This document shows positions 42,620 to 50,615 of a DNA stretch of 64,000 nt, piece after piece; position 1 is the first letter of the stretch, and each line of letters begins with the position of its first letter. The notes below the pieces were generated by a model, which saw only the letters and a list, made by a program, of their open reading frames with translations, had not been told where the DNA came from and did not search any database. Where the stretch lies: positions 62,001 to 126,000 of the forward strand of contig NZ_JAIWNC010000013.1 of assembly GCF_020216025.1 (NCBI RefSeq). Direction: 5' to 3'. This DNA comes from Jidongwangia harbinensis (GTDB lineage Bacteria; Actinomycetota; Actinomycetes; Mycobacteriales; Micromonosporaceae). A program made the position numbers and the translations under genes.

Positions 42620-42772
42620 GGCCCACCGCTAGGTTGTGGGAACCAAACCTGCGGCGTCGTGAGGGAAACCGGTGCAAATCCGGTGCGGTCGCGCCACTGT
42701 GAACCGACGCCGACGTCGGTGAGTCAGGACGCTCACGCGTCGCAGCCTGTCGAACGGGACGCGTCATCCCGG
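42620..42772 (+). ncRNA. cobalamin riboswitch upstream of cbtB
   Basis: The conserved core is present: GAGGGAAACCGGTGCAAATC (42661-42680), GGTGCGGTCGC, then the B12 box GCCACTGT (42693-42700), followed by GAGTCAGGACGCTC. The element ends before AGGAGGT (42774-42780), the ribosome-binding site of cbtB, so adenosylcobalamin binding probably blocks cbtB translation or ends transcription. The 5' boundary is approximate. Confidence 0.93.
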
Positions 42773-42790
42773 TAGGAGGTCTCACCCACC

Positions 42791-42985
42791 ATGCCCAAGG
42801 CACACCCGCTGACCACACCCGCCGTCTCCCCCCGGCTGCTGTGGACCGCCCTCACCGTCACCGCCGCGCTGCTGCTCATGGCGTACCTCGTGGTCCTCGA
42901 CCAGGGCGCCGTCTCGCAGAGCGGCACCTTCCTGCACGAACTCATGCACGACGGCCGGCACCTGCTCGGCGTCCCGTGCCACTGA
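42791..42985 (+). CDS. cbtB: CbtB family cobalt transporter subunit
   Basis: A 64-residue protein with one membrane helix (LLWTALTVTAALLLMAYLVV) and the His-rich C-terminus HELMHDGRHLLGVPCH that is the metal-binding signature of CbtB. It is the small partner of CbtA in a cobalt uptake system for B12 synthesis. Directly downstream of a cobalamin riboswitch, with AGGAGGT before the ATG. The stop lies within the start region of cbtA (10-bp overlap). Confidence 0.9.
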   Translation: MPKAHPLTTPAVSPRLLWTALTVTAALLLMAYLVVLDQGAVSQSGTFLHELMHDGRHLLGVPCH

Positions 42986-43722
42986 CCGGCCACCCCGCGG
43001 CGCCCCGCTACCGCGCCCTGCTGCTGCGCGGCCTGCTCGCCGGCCTGATCGCCGGCCTGCTGGCCGGGGTCTTCGCCTACGCCACCGGCGAACCCCACAT
43101 CGACGCCGCCATCGCCATCGAGGAACAGGCCGCCGGCACCCACGACCACGGCGGCGACGCCGCGGTCAGCCGCAGCACCCAGCGCGCCGGCCTGCTCCTC
43201 GCCACCACCCTGTACGGCATCGCCATGGGCGGGCTCCTCGCCACCGGCTACACCCTGCTGCGCCGGCGGCTCCGCACCACCCACGACACCCGCGCCGCCC
43301 TGAGCCTCGCCGGCGCCGCGCTGCTCGGCGCCGTCCTGGTCCCCTACCTCAAATACCCGCCCAACCCGCCCGCCGTCGGCGACCCCGCCACCATCAACCA
43401 GCGCACCATCAGCTGGCTCACCATCCTGGTCATCGGACTGGTCGCGGTCTGGGCCGCCGTCGTCGCCGCCCGCTCGGTACCCACCGAATGGGCCCGCGCC
43501 GCCGCCGGCACCGGCGCCTTCCTCGCCGTCGTCACGGCCGGCTACCTCCTGCTGCCGGCCGCCGAACCGGCACCCGACGGCTTCCCCGCTGACCTGCTCT
43601 GGGACTTCCGGCTCGCGTCCCTCGGCACCCAGGCCGTGCTCTGGACCACCCTCGGACTCGCCTACGCCGGCCTGCTGCACCGCCGCGCCGCCGAACGCGA
43701 GGCCGCACCCGCCCACCCGTGA
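42976..43722 (+). CDS. cbtA: CbtA family cobalt transporter subunit
   Basis: A 248-residue membrane protein with five or so helices. LLLRGLLAGLIAGLLAGVFAYATGEPHIDAAIAIEE is the typical CbtA N-terminus with a conserved GEP-x-ID-x-A-x-x-E. A His-containing loop (GTHDHGGDAAVS) follows, then GIAMGGLLATGYTLLRRRL and LKYPPNPPAVGDPATINQRT. The GTG at 42976 overlaps cbtB and gives MPLTGHPAAPRYRALL. With CbtB it should import cobalt for the corrin ring. The downstream gene overlaps by 4 bp (GTGA). Confidence 0.9.
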   Translation: MPLTGHPAAPRYRALLLRGLLAGLIAGLLAGVFAYATGEPHIDAAIAIEEQAAGTHDHGGDAAVSRSTQRAGLLLATTLYGIAMGGLLATGYTLLRRRLRTTHDTRAALSLAGAALLGAVLVPYLKYPPNPPAVGDPATINQRTISWLTILVIGLVAVWAAVVAARSVPTEWARAAAGTGAFLAVVTAGYLLLPAAEPAPDGFPADLLWDFRLASLGTQAVLWTTLGLAYAGLLHRRAAEREAAPAHP

Positions 43723-44267
43723 ACGGCATCGTCCTGGTCGCCGCCGCACCCACCCCGGCACTGCGCCGCGCCCAGTTCGGCGGCGACCAGGACCTCGACC
43801 ACGGCGGCACCAACGCCGCCCGCGCACTGCGCGGCACCATCACCGGCCGGCACTGGTACGCCGCACCCACCCGCGCCGCCCGGCAGACCGCCCACGCCCT
43901 CGGGCACACCCCCCAGCCCGCACCCGGCCTCGCCGACCCCGACTACGGCACCTGGACCGGCCACACCCTCGACGACCTGACACCCGAACACGCCCACGCC
44001 TGGCTCACCGACCCCGGCACCACCCCACCCGGCGGCGAACCCCTCACCGCCGTCATCCACCGCGCCGGCACCTGGCTCGACACCCACACCGACACCCGCG
44101 ACACCGTCGCCGTCGCCCACCCCACCGTCGTCCGCGCCGCCCTCACCCACGCCCTCGGCCTGCCACCCGACGGCATCTGGCGCCTCGACGTCGCACCCCT
44201 GTCCGCCACCCGCCTGCACCACCGGTCCGGCCGCTGGCACCTGCACCTGCCGGCACACCACCCCTGA
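43719..44267 (+). CDS. histidine phosphatase-fold protein lacking the RHG catalytic motif
   Basis: A 182-residue protein with the phosphoglycerate-mutase/CobC fold. A normal family member starts with LVRHGxT; here the strand reads IVLVAAAPTPALRRAQF, so the phospho-acceptor His and its Arg are gone. The later conserved parts remain: APTRAARQTAHAL, DYGTWTGHTLDDL, PPGGEPL and the second His in VAVAHPTVVRAAL. It is most likely catalytically dead as a phosphatase, perhaps a binding or regulatory relic of CobC in the cobalt operon. Coupled to cbtA by GTGA overlap. Confidence 0.8.
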   Translation: MNGIVLVAAAPTPALRRAQFGGDQDLDHGGTNAARALRGTITGRHWYAAPTRAARQTAHALGHTPQPAPGLADPDYGTWTGHTLDDLTPEHAHAWLTDPGTTPPGGEPLTAVIHRAGTWLDTHTDTRDTVAVAHPTVVRAALTHALGLPPDGIWRLDVAPLSATRLHHRSGRWHLHLPAHHP

Positions 44268-44481
44268 ACCACACGACGCACCCGCAGGTACGGTCGTCGG
44301 CGAGCTGGCCGCCTCCATGCGGACGAGCGCACGCCAGGTGTCACCCGTGCCGCACGGCATCGCCAAGGATCGCCTTCCGCCACCACGGCCGGTACCTGTA
44401 CAACCTCCGCACCATCCCGCGCACCGGAGACCGCCCGGACCACGGGCGCGCAATGTCGTACCCCCCTGACACCATCGGTGG

Positions 44482-45411
44482 GTGAGCGCCGACCGACCCG
44501 ACAACGCGCCCCTGACCGGAAAGGTCGCGCTGGTGGCCGGCGCCACCCGCGCCGCCGGCCGGGGCATCGCGGTGGAACTGGGCGCACTGGGCGCCACCGT
44601 GTACACCACCGGCCGCAGCACGGCGGCGGCCCGCTCGGAGATGAACCGGCCGGAAACCGTCGAACAGACCGCCGCGGCCGTCACGGCCATCGGCGGCACC
44701 GGCATCCCGCTCCGGGTCGACCACAGCGACCCGGCGCAGGTCGCCGGCCTCGTCGCCCGCATCGACGCCGACCACGGCCGCCTCGACATCCTGGTCAACA
44801 ACGTCTGGGGCGGCGACATGTTCACCGAGTGGGGCAAGCCGATCTGGGAGCACCGCCTCGACCACGGCCTGCGCCTGCTCCACCAGGGCCTCGACACCCA
44901 CCTGATCACCAGCCATCACGCCCTGCCGCTGCTGATCCGCCGGCCGGGCGGCCTGGTCGTGGAGACGACCGACGGCAAAGCCGGCGTCGACGGCGCCTAC
45001 CGCGAGTCCGTCTACTACGACCTGGTGAAGGTCTCGTTGATCCGGCTGGCCCAGGCACAGAACGTCGAACTGCGCCCGCACGGCGCCGCCGCGGTCGCCG
45101 TGACCCCTGGTTGGCTGCGCTCCGAACGAATGCTGGAGGAGTACGGCGCCACCGAATCCACCTGGCGCGACGGCACCGCGAAGGACCCGCACTTCTGCAT
45201 GACCGAATCCCCCCGGTACGTCGGACGAGGCGTCGCCGCGCTGGCCGCCGATCCGGACGCCCGACGCTTCGGCGGCCGGACGTTGTCCAGTGCCGACCTG
45301 GCCGCCGAGTACGCCGTCGACGACCTCGACGGCACCCGGCCCGACTTCCCGCGCTACTACACGGAGGTCATGGCGCCAGGCCGCCCGGCCGGAGACGCCG
45401 GATACCGGTGA
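44482..45411 (+). CDS. short-chain dehydrogenase/reductase (SDR)
   Basis: A 309-residue NAD(P)-dependent oxidoreductase. The Rossmann motif is GATRAAGRGIA (TGxxxGxG variant), the structural motif LVNNVWGG (NNAG variant), and the active site Y-x3-K is YYDLVKVSL; the catalytic Ser position reads VETTDG rather than the usual Ser. The Arg after strand 2 (TTGRST) suggests NADP preference. Substrate unknown. The 214 bp upstream (44268-44481) contain no gene I can support. Confidence 0.85.
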   Translation: MSADRPDNAPLTGKVALVAGATRAAGRGIAVELGALGATVYTTGRSTAAARSEMNRPETVEQTAAAVTAIGGTGIPLRVDHSDPAQVAGLVARIDADHGRLDILVNNVWGGDMFTEWGKPIWEHRLDHGLRLLHQGLDTHLITSHHALPLLIRRPGGLVVETTDGKAGVDGAYRESVYYDLVKVSLIRLAQAQNVELRPHGAAAVAVTPGWLRSERMLEEYGATESTWRDGTAKDPHFCMTESPRYVGRGVAALAADPDARRFGGRTLSSADLAAEYAVDDLDGTRPDFPRYYTEVMAPGRPAGDAGYR

Positions 45412-45426
45412 CCACCGGCTCCCCCG

Positions 45427-46413
45427 CTACCGACGACCGCGCACCCCGGCGGCCACGGTCCGGGCGAACCGGCCGGCCAGGTGCGCGAACGCCTCGGCGA
45501 GCTCGTCCGGGCCGACGACCTCGATGTCCGCGTCGTACCGGGCGACCGCCGCCGCGAGGCTGGGCCAGGACCACGACCCGAGAGAGAGCCGGCACCGGCC
45601 GGACCCGATCTCCTCGACCAGGCCCTCACGGGTGAAGCGGGCCACGGTGGCCGCCGGCAGATCAAGGATCACCGTGCCGCGGCACGGCCAGTCCGCCGAC
45701 CCGCCACCGGAACCACGGAACACCCCGGTGACGTACCCGGCGACGTCGCCACCGGGCACCGCCCGCGGCGTGAACCGCGGCCCGTTCGGCGTGCGCAGAC
45801 CCATCCGGTCGACCCGGAAGGTACGCCAGTCACCCCGGTCGAGGTCCCACGCGACGAGATACCACCGCCCGTCCCAGGTGACCACGTGGTGCGGCTCGGC
45901 CCGGCGCGGCGGCGCCGCACCGTCGGAGCCGTAGTCGAAACGCAGCACCTCCCGGGCGCGCACGGCGGCACTCACGGTCAACAGCACGTCGCCGTCGACC
46001 GGATCGGCCGGCCGGGTGGCGGGCCGATCGACCGCCGTCACGTCGAGCGCGTGCACGCGGTGCCGCAACCGCGACGGCATCACCTGCCGGACCGTGGTCA
46101 GCGCCCGTTCGGCGTCCTCGGCCAGGCCGCTCCCCCGGGACGTCGCGGCGATCTGCAACGCCACCACCAGAGCGACGGCCTGGTCGTCGTCGAACAACAG
46201 CGGCGGCAGCTCGGTGCCCGCGGCGAGCCGGTAACCACCCTCCGGGCCCTTCACCGCGGCGATCGGATAGCCCAGCTCACGGAGCCGGTCGACGTCGCGC
46301 CGCACGGTCCGCAGGCTGACGTCCAGCCGCTCGGCCAGCACCGTGCCGGACCAGTCCCGGCGGGTCTGCAGCAACGACAGCAGGGCCAGCAGGCGCGCGG
46401 AGGTTTTCGGCAT
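45427..46413 (-). CDS. WYL-domain transcriptional regulator (DeoR-type HTH)
   Basis: A 328-residue protein. The N-terminal helix-turn-helix (about 5-55: LLALLSLLQTRRDWSGTVLAERLDVSLRTVRRDVDRLRELG) is followed by the YafY-like core and the WYL segment (GRWYLVAWDLDRGDWRTFRVDRM), then a C-terminal WCX domain. Such regulators sense ligands through WYL. The ATG at 46413 was chosen over an upstream in-frame start because MPKTSARLLALLS is typical. It diverges from a PhnB-like VOC gene with a dyad between, a familiar actinomycete regulator/target pair. Confidence 0.9.
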   Translation of the reverse strand: MPKTSARLLALLSLLQTRRDWSGTVLAERLDVSLRTVRRDVDRLRELGYPIAAVKGPEGGYRLAAGTELPPLLFDDDQAVALVVALQIAATSRGSGLAEDAERALTTVRQVMPSRLRHRVHALDVTAVDRPATRPADPVDGDVLLTVSAAVRAREVLRFDYGSDGAAPPRRAEPHHVVTWDGRWYLVAWDLDRGDWRTFRVDRMGLRTPNGPRFTPRAVPGGDVAGYVTGVFRGSGGGSADWPCRGTVILDLPAATVARFTREGLVEEIGSGRCRLSLGSWSWPSLAAAVARYDADIEVVGPDELAEAFAHLAGRFARTVAAGVRGRR

Positions 46414-46429
46414 GAACCCGATTCTGCCC

Positions 46430-46460
46430 GTAGTAGATGCCACACCCTGTCACCTACTGC
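46430..46460. promoter_or_regulatory. dyad in the WYL/VOC divergent promoter
   Basis: GTAGTAGATG and CACCTACTGC form inverted arms matching at 8 of 10 positions, with an 11-bp spacer. It lies 17 bp from the WYL regulator start and 80 bp from the VOC gene start. It is the likely WYL regulator binding site. Confidence 0.55.
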
Positions 46461-46539
46461 TGCGAATCTTGATCTCGAGCCGGTCAGCCCGGCATCCCTC
46501 CGGACCGGCCGCGTCCGAGCAACCACCAAGGAGAACCGC

Positions 46540-47001
46540 ATGGCCATCACGACCACCACCCACCTGAACTTCCGCGGCGACGCCCGCGCCGCCCTGGAGT
46601 TCTACCAGTCGGTGTTCGGCGGCCACCTCACCGTCGTCACGTACGGCGACTTCGGCATGCCGAACGACCTGCCCGGCGCCGACCAGGTCGTCTTCGGCCA
46701 GGTCACCGCGGACAACGGCTTCACCGTCATGGCCTACGACGTACCCGGCCACGCCCCCGCCGCGGCGCCGGCCGCGGCCACCACCCGCGAGAACGGCCTG
46801 ACCCTGACCGGGGAACGGTTCTTCGTCTCCGTGCGCGGCGAGACCGCCGACGAGGTCGGCGCACTCTGGGACAAGCTCGCCGACGGCGCCCAGATCATCG
46901 AGAAGTACGGCCCGTCGCAGTGGGCACCCGGCTTCGGGATGCTCACCGACCGGTTCGGCGTCACCTGGATCCTCGACGTCGCCGTGGCCTACGCCGGCTG
47001 A
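46540..47001 (+). CDS. VOC family protein, PhnB-like
   Basis: A 153-residue protein of the PhnB/3-demethylubiquinone-methyltransferase-like VOC group. It opens with THLNFRGDARAALEFYQSVFGG, then YGDFGMP and VMAYDVPG, and ends FGMLTDRFGVTWILDVA. Members often serve as unknown small-molecule binding proteins. ATG at 46540 with AAGGAGAA upstream. Expression is probably governed by the divergent WYL regulator. Confidence 0.88.
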   Translation: MAITTTTHLNFRGDARAALEFYQSVFGGHLTVVTYGDFGMPNDLPGADQVVFGQVTADNGFTVMAYDVPGHAPAAAPAAATTRENGLTLTGERFFVSVRGETADEVGALWDKLADGAQIIEKYGPSQWAPGFGMLTDRFGVTWILDVAVAYAG

Positions 47002-47063
47002 CCCGCCCCGCTGGTCCGGGGCCGCCGAACCAGGTTGCCCCGGACCCCGCCCACCCGCCGGCG

Positions 47064-47648
47064 CTACGCCACCCCGGCGCCGTCCACGGTCAGCGCCGCC
47101 CGCACCCGCATCAGCGCGAACCCCAGCAGGTTCAGCCCCGGCCACCGCGCCGGATCGGCCGCCCGGGCGTCGTGCGCGGCCAGCCCGATGCCCCAGATCC
47201 GGTCCACCGGACTGGCCTCCACCAGAACCCGGTTGCCCGTGCCCAGCAGGTACGCCGCCAGACCGGGATGCTGACCGAACTTCGCCAGGTTCGCCGCCAC
47301 CACTAGATCGAACCGGTGCGCCCGCCACACCTGCTCGTCGAACGCCCGGATCTCCCGGCCCAGCGCCTTCGCCGCGTTCGGGCTGTCGGCCGCCACGATC
47401 CGCGCGGCGATCGACTCGTCACCGAACAGGCGCGCCTTGCCGGCCATCATGCAGTGCTCGGCGGTCGCGTACCGGATCCCGTCGACCACGAACGGCGCCG
47501 GCCACCACTGGCTCAGGCATCCCGGGCCGACGGCGCGGTCGGGCGGCGGCCGGTGTCCCCAGAAGAACAGGTAGTTGAGGCGGCCGCGGGCGGCGGCCAG
47601 GGCGCGCAGGTCGTTGACGTCGCGCGGCGGGTCGACGATCTCGGACAC
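47064..47648 (-). CDS. NADAR domain protein (YbiA/RibX-like N-glycosidase)
   Basis: A 194-residue protein with NADAR motifs: LFFWGHRP, LSQWWPAPFVVDGIRYATAEHCMMAGKA, IREFDEQVW-like IRAFDEQVWRAHR, KFGQHPGLAAYLLGTGNRVLVEASPVDRIWGIGL. The WG-x-G-L and E-x-SP-x-D-x-IWG segments are intact. Known members hydrolyse riboflavin-pathway intermediates or remove ADP-ribose from nucleic acids. The role here is undefined. The 126 bp beyond its start (47649-47774) hold no supported gene. Confidence 0.88.
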   Translation of the reverse strand: MSEIVDPPRDVNDLRALAAARGRLNYLFFWGHRPPPDRAVGPGCLSQWWPAPFVVDGIRYATAEHCMMAGKARLFGDESIAARIVAADSPNAAKALGREIRAFDEQVWRAHRFDLVVAANLAKFGQHPGLAAYLLGTGNRVLVEASPVDRIWGIGLAAHDARAADPARWPGLNLLGFALMRVRAALTVDGAGVA

Positions 47649-47774
47649 CCCCGGCAGGGTGCCAGACGCCCGCGCTCAACACCAGGTCAAATGCAGTTCA
47701 GGGTGGTCGTTGATTCCTTTTTGGTTTGGGGTGAGTCCGCGCCGAGCGAGGCGGCGCACACCCTGTAGAGCGTC

Positions 47775-48200
47775 CTAGGATGTTATTTGGGTTCCACTGC
47801 GGCACGGCAGGCCGGCGATCAGCGCCACACCGACGGTCAGGTGCAGGCCGAGCAGCGCCATCCGGTCCTGTGGGCCGGCCCCGGCCAGCGGCCCGGCCAG
47901 GGACAGCAGGAGCACCACCAGGGCGACGGCGCGGAACACCCGGCCCGGGCGTCGCACGGTGCGTTCCAGCAGCGCCAGCAGGCCCCAGCCGGTCAGGCCC
48001 GCGACCAGCGCGGTCAGGGCGACGGCCACCGGGCCGACCCGCTCGGTCGTCGCGCCCGAGCGGACCGCGGGGCCGGCCCCGGCCACCAGGTCGTGCACCG
48101 CCCACAGCAGCACGGCACCGGCCGTCGCCGCCGCGACGGTCAGCGCGCGGCCGGTACGCCGGGCGGCCGTACCGCATGGTGTCCTCGTGTCGTTCGTCAT
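47775..48200 (-). CDS. DUF6069 family membrane protein
   Basis: A 141-residue protein with four membrane helices (GRALTVAAATAGAVLLWAV, VGPVAVALTALVAGLTGWGLLALL, FRAVALVVLLLSLAGPL, and MALLGLHLTVGVALIAGL). The alternating arrangement and AVALTALVAGLTGWGLLALLER match my recollection of DUF6069. Function unknown. The ATG at 48200 is 131 bp from the divergent histidine kinase gene; a shared promoter region is plausible and the two-component system may regulate it. Confidence 0.75.
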   Translation of the reverse strand: MTNDTRTPCGTAARRTGRALTVAAATAGAVLLWAVHDLVAGAGPAVRSGATTERVGPVAVALTALVAGLTGWGLLALLERTVRRPGRVFRAVALVVLLLSLAGPLAGAGPQDRMALLGLHLTVGVALIAGLPCRSGTQITS

Positions 48201-48331
48201 GCCGTCGAGGGTCCCGGCCGGGGGCGGTCGGCCACATCGGTCCCGTGGGGCCGCCGGCTCCGTCCCGGGGCGGTCCGGCCACCATCTTTGGAAGGTGTCG
48301 GCGCCCGATGACCGTCGGTTAGCCTCGCCCG

Positions 48332-49477
48332 GTGAACCGCGACCGCCGCACCGGACCCGCCGAGGCGGCCGTGCTGGCCGCGGCGGCCGGCGTGCTGACC
48401 GCGGCCACGCTGCTGGGCGTGTGGAGCGACCGGCCGCCCGGCCCGCTGCTCGCACTCGACATCGCGGCCGGTGTGCTGGGCGTGCTGCTGACGCCGGTGC
48501 TGCGGTGGCGGCCGGTGACCGCCACCGTGCTGCTCACCGTGCTGGCCGCGGTGTCGCCGGCCGGGACCCCGCCGAGCACGATCGGCGCGTTGCAGGTGGC
48601 GCGGCGCCGGGCCTTCCCGGTCGCCGCGGCGGTGTCGGCGGGCGGGGTCGCCGCGCACGCGGTCCAGGGCGCCTGGCGTCCCGGGGGCGGCCTCTGGTAC
48701 GGCTGGTGGCTGGTCCTGATCACCCTGGGCTACGGCGCGCTGCTCGGCTGGGGCGCGTGGGCGCAGGCCCGCACGGCGCTGATCCGTTCCCTGCACGACC
48801 GGGCCCGCCGCGCCGAGGCCGAGCAGGGCCGCCGGGTCGCCGAGGCCCGCATGCTGGAACGCCGCCGGATCGCCCGGGAGATGCACGACGTCCTGGCCCA
48901 CCGGCTGTCGCTGCTGGCCACGTTCGCCGGTGCCCTGGAGTACCGCCCGGACTCCCCGCCGGAGCAGCTGTCCCGGGCCGCGGGGGTGGTCCGCGACGGC
49001 GTGCACCAGGCACTCGACGAACTCCGCGAGGTGATCTCCCTGCTGCGCGACGACGACCCGCCGGACGGTGACGGCAGCCGCCCGCAGCCGGTGCTGGCGG
49101 ACGTACCCCGGCTGGTCCAGGAATCCCGCGACGCCGGCGTCGTGGTGTCGTTGCGCGAGGCGGTGCGCGAGCCGGCCGAGGCGCCGCCGGCGGTGGCCCG
49201 CACCGCGTACCGGGTGATCCAGGAAGGCCTGACCAACGCCCGCAGGCACGCCGCCGGGCAGCCGGTCCGGATCGCCGTGCGCGGCGGGCCCGGCGCCGGC
49301 CTGGAGATCGACGTCCGCAACGCGCTGCCGCCGGAGCGGCCCGCACCGGGCGCGGTGTCCGGCGGCGCCGGGCTGGTCGGACTCACCGAACGGGTCCGCC
49401 TGACCGGCGGGCACCTGGACCACCAGGCCGTCGCCGGGGAGTTCCGGCTGCACGCGTCGATGCCGTGGCCGGCATGA
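48332..49477 (+). CDS. sensor histidine kinase (NarL/DesK-type, HisKA_3)
   Basis: A 381-residue kinase with five or so N-terminal membrane helices (residues 12-150) and a HisKA_3 dimerisation segment with the phospho-His in RRIAREMHDVLAHRLSLL. The HATPase part shows RVIQEGLTNARRHA (N box) and GGAGLVGLTERVRLTGG (G box), as expected for LiaS/DesK-like kinases paired with LuxR-type regulators. Start GTG at 48332. The stop overlaps the response-regulator start (ATGA at 49474-49477). The stimulus is probably at the membrane. Confidence 0.92.
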   Translation: MNRDRRTGPAEAAVLAAAAGVLTAATLLGVWSDRPPGPLLALDIAAGVLGVLLTPVLRWRPVTATVLLTVLAAVSPAGTPPSTIGALQVARRRAFPVAAAVSAGGVAAHAVQGAWRPGGGLWYGWWLVLITLGYGALLGWGAWAQARTALIRSLHDRARRAEAEQGRRVAEARMLERRRIAREMHDVLAHRLSLLATFAGALEYRPDSPPEQLSRAAGVVRDGVHQALDELREVISLLRDDDPPDGDGSRPQPVLADVPRLVQESRDAGVVVSLREAVREPAEAPPAVARTAYRVIQEGLTNARRHAAGQPVRIAVRGGPGAGLEIDVRNALPPERPAPGAVSGGAGLVGLTERVRLTGGHLDHQAVAGEFRLHASMPWPA

Positions 49478-50127
49478 CCGCGCCGGTGCGGGTGCTGGTC
49501 GTCGACGACGACGCGCTGGTCCGCGCCGGGCTGACCATGATGCTCGACGGTGCGCCCGGCATCGTCGTGGTCGGCGAGGCCGCCGACGGCGACCAGGTGC
49601 CCGCCGTGGTGGACGCCCACGGGCCGGACGTCGTGCTGATGGACCTGCGCATGCCGAGGGTCGACGGCATCACCGCCACCCGCCGCCTGCGGGCCCGGCC
49701 GCGGCCGCCGGAGGTCATCGTGCTGACCACGTTCGACACCGACGCGAACATCCTGCACGCGCTGCGCGCCGGGGCCGGCGGATTCCTTCTCAAGGACACC
49801 CCGCCGCACCGGATCGCCGAGGCGATCCGGCAGGTCGCGGCCGGCGAACCGATCCTCTCCCCCACGATCACCCGCCGGCTGATGGACCGGACCGCCGGGC
49901 AGGCCGACCGGTACGCCCGGGCCCGGGCCGTGCTGGCCACCCTCAGCCCGCGCGAGCACGACGTCGTGGTGGCGATCGGGCAGGGCCGCAACAACGCCGA
50001 GATCGCCGCCGCGCTGCACCTCACCCTGGCCACGGTGAAGACCCACGTGTCGCACATCCTGACCAAGCTGGACCTCGGCAACCGCACCCAGATCGCGCTG
50101 CTCGCCCACGACGCCGGCCTCGCCTGA
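49474..50127 (+). CDS. NarL/LuxR-type response regulator
   Basis: A 217-residue regulator. The receiver has acidic residues in VVDDDALVRAGL, the phospho-acceptor Asp in VVLMDLRMPRVDG and the Lys in GFLLKDTPP. The C-terminal helix-turn-helix is LSPREHDVVVAIGQGRNNAEIAAAL, then TLATVKTHVSHILTKLDLGNRT. It is the partner of the kinase encoded in overlap. I use ATG 49474; GTG at 49465 would add three residues. Possible targets include the divergent DUF6069 gene. Confidence 0.93.
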   Translation: MTAPVRVLVVDDDALVRAGLTMMLDGAPGIVVVGEAADGDQVPAVVDAHGPDVVLMDLRMPRVDGITATRRLRARPRPPEVIVLTTFDTDANILHALRAGAGGFLLKDTPPHRIAEAIRQVAAGEPILSPTITRRLMDRTAGQADRYARARAVLATLSPREHDVVVAIGQGRNNAEIAAALHLTLATVKTHVSHILTKLDLGNRTQIALLAHDAGLA

Positions 50128-50143
50128 CCGCCGGGGCGGCGGG

Positions 50144-50512
50144 TTACCGGCGGTCCAGGTCGCACTCCCGGACCGGGTCGCCGGCCGCCGCGATGATCGA
50201 GTCCAGCCGGTCCCGGGTGCTGGTGAGGTCGTCGATCTGGGCGGTGATCCGGTCGCGCTCGGCGGCCAGCTGGGCGAGCATCGTCTCGGTGGCCACTCCG
50301 GTGTACACGCACGGGAGCAGCCCGGTCACGGCCCTGCTGTTGAGCCCGGCGGCGAACAGCGCCTGGATCCACTTCACCCGGTCCACCGCGTCCGGACGGT
50401 AGTGCCGCTGGCCGCTGGCACTGCGGTCGGACGCCAGCAGTCCCTGCTCCTCGTAGTAGCGCAGGGCGCGCGGGCTCACCCCGGCCGCGGCCGCCACCTC
50501 ACCGATCCGCAT
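50144..50512 (-). CDS. MerR family transcriptional regulator
   Basis: A 122-residue regulator. The N-terminal MerR helix-turn-helix is MRIGEVAAAAGVSPRALRYYEEQGLL with the wing SGQRHY. The dimerisation helix LAAERDRITAQIDDLTSTRDRLDSII follows. Cysteines at LLPCVYTG and at the C-terminal RECDLDRR could bind metal or sense redox, but the spacing is not that of SoxR. ATG at 50512 behind GAGGGAG. A dyad at 50534-50547 is a probable autoregulatory site. Confidence 0.88.
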   Translation of the reverse strand: MRIGEVAAAAGVSPRALRYYEEQGLLASDRSASGQRHYRPDAVDRVKWIQALFAAGLNSRAVTGLLPCVYTGVATETMLAQLAAERDRITAQIDDLTSTRDRLDSIIAAAGDPVRECDLDRR

Positions 50513-50533
50513 CGCCACTCCCTCACGTGCCGT

Positions 50534-50547
50534 TGACGCCAACGTCA
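50534..50547. promoter_or_regulatory. MerR-type operator
   Basis: TGACG, CCAA, CGTCA: perfect 5-bp arms embedded in TTGACGCCAACGTCAGATCA, 22 bp upstream of the MerR-family start codon, where such regulators bind between promoter elements. Confidence 0.55.
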
Positions 50548-50615
50548 GATCAAGCGTAGCGGCCGTCGGCGCGCCGCCACCGGTGCGGCCGGACACCGGA
50601 TTAGTGTGCGGAGCC

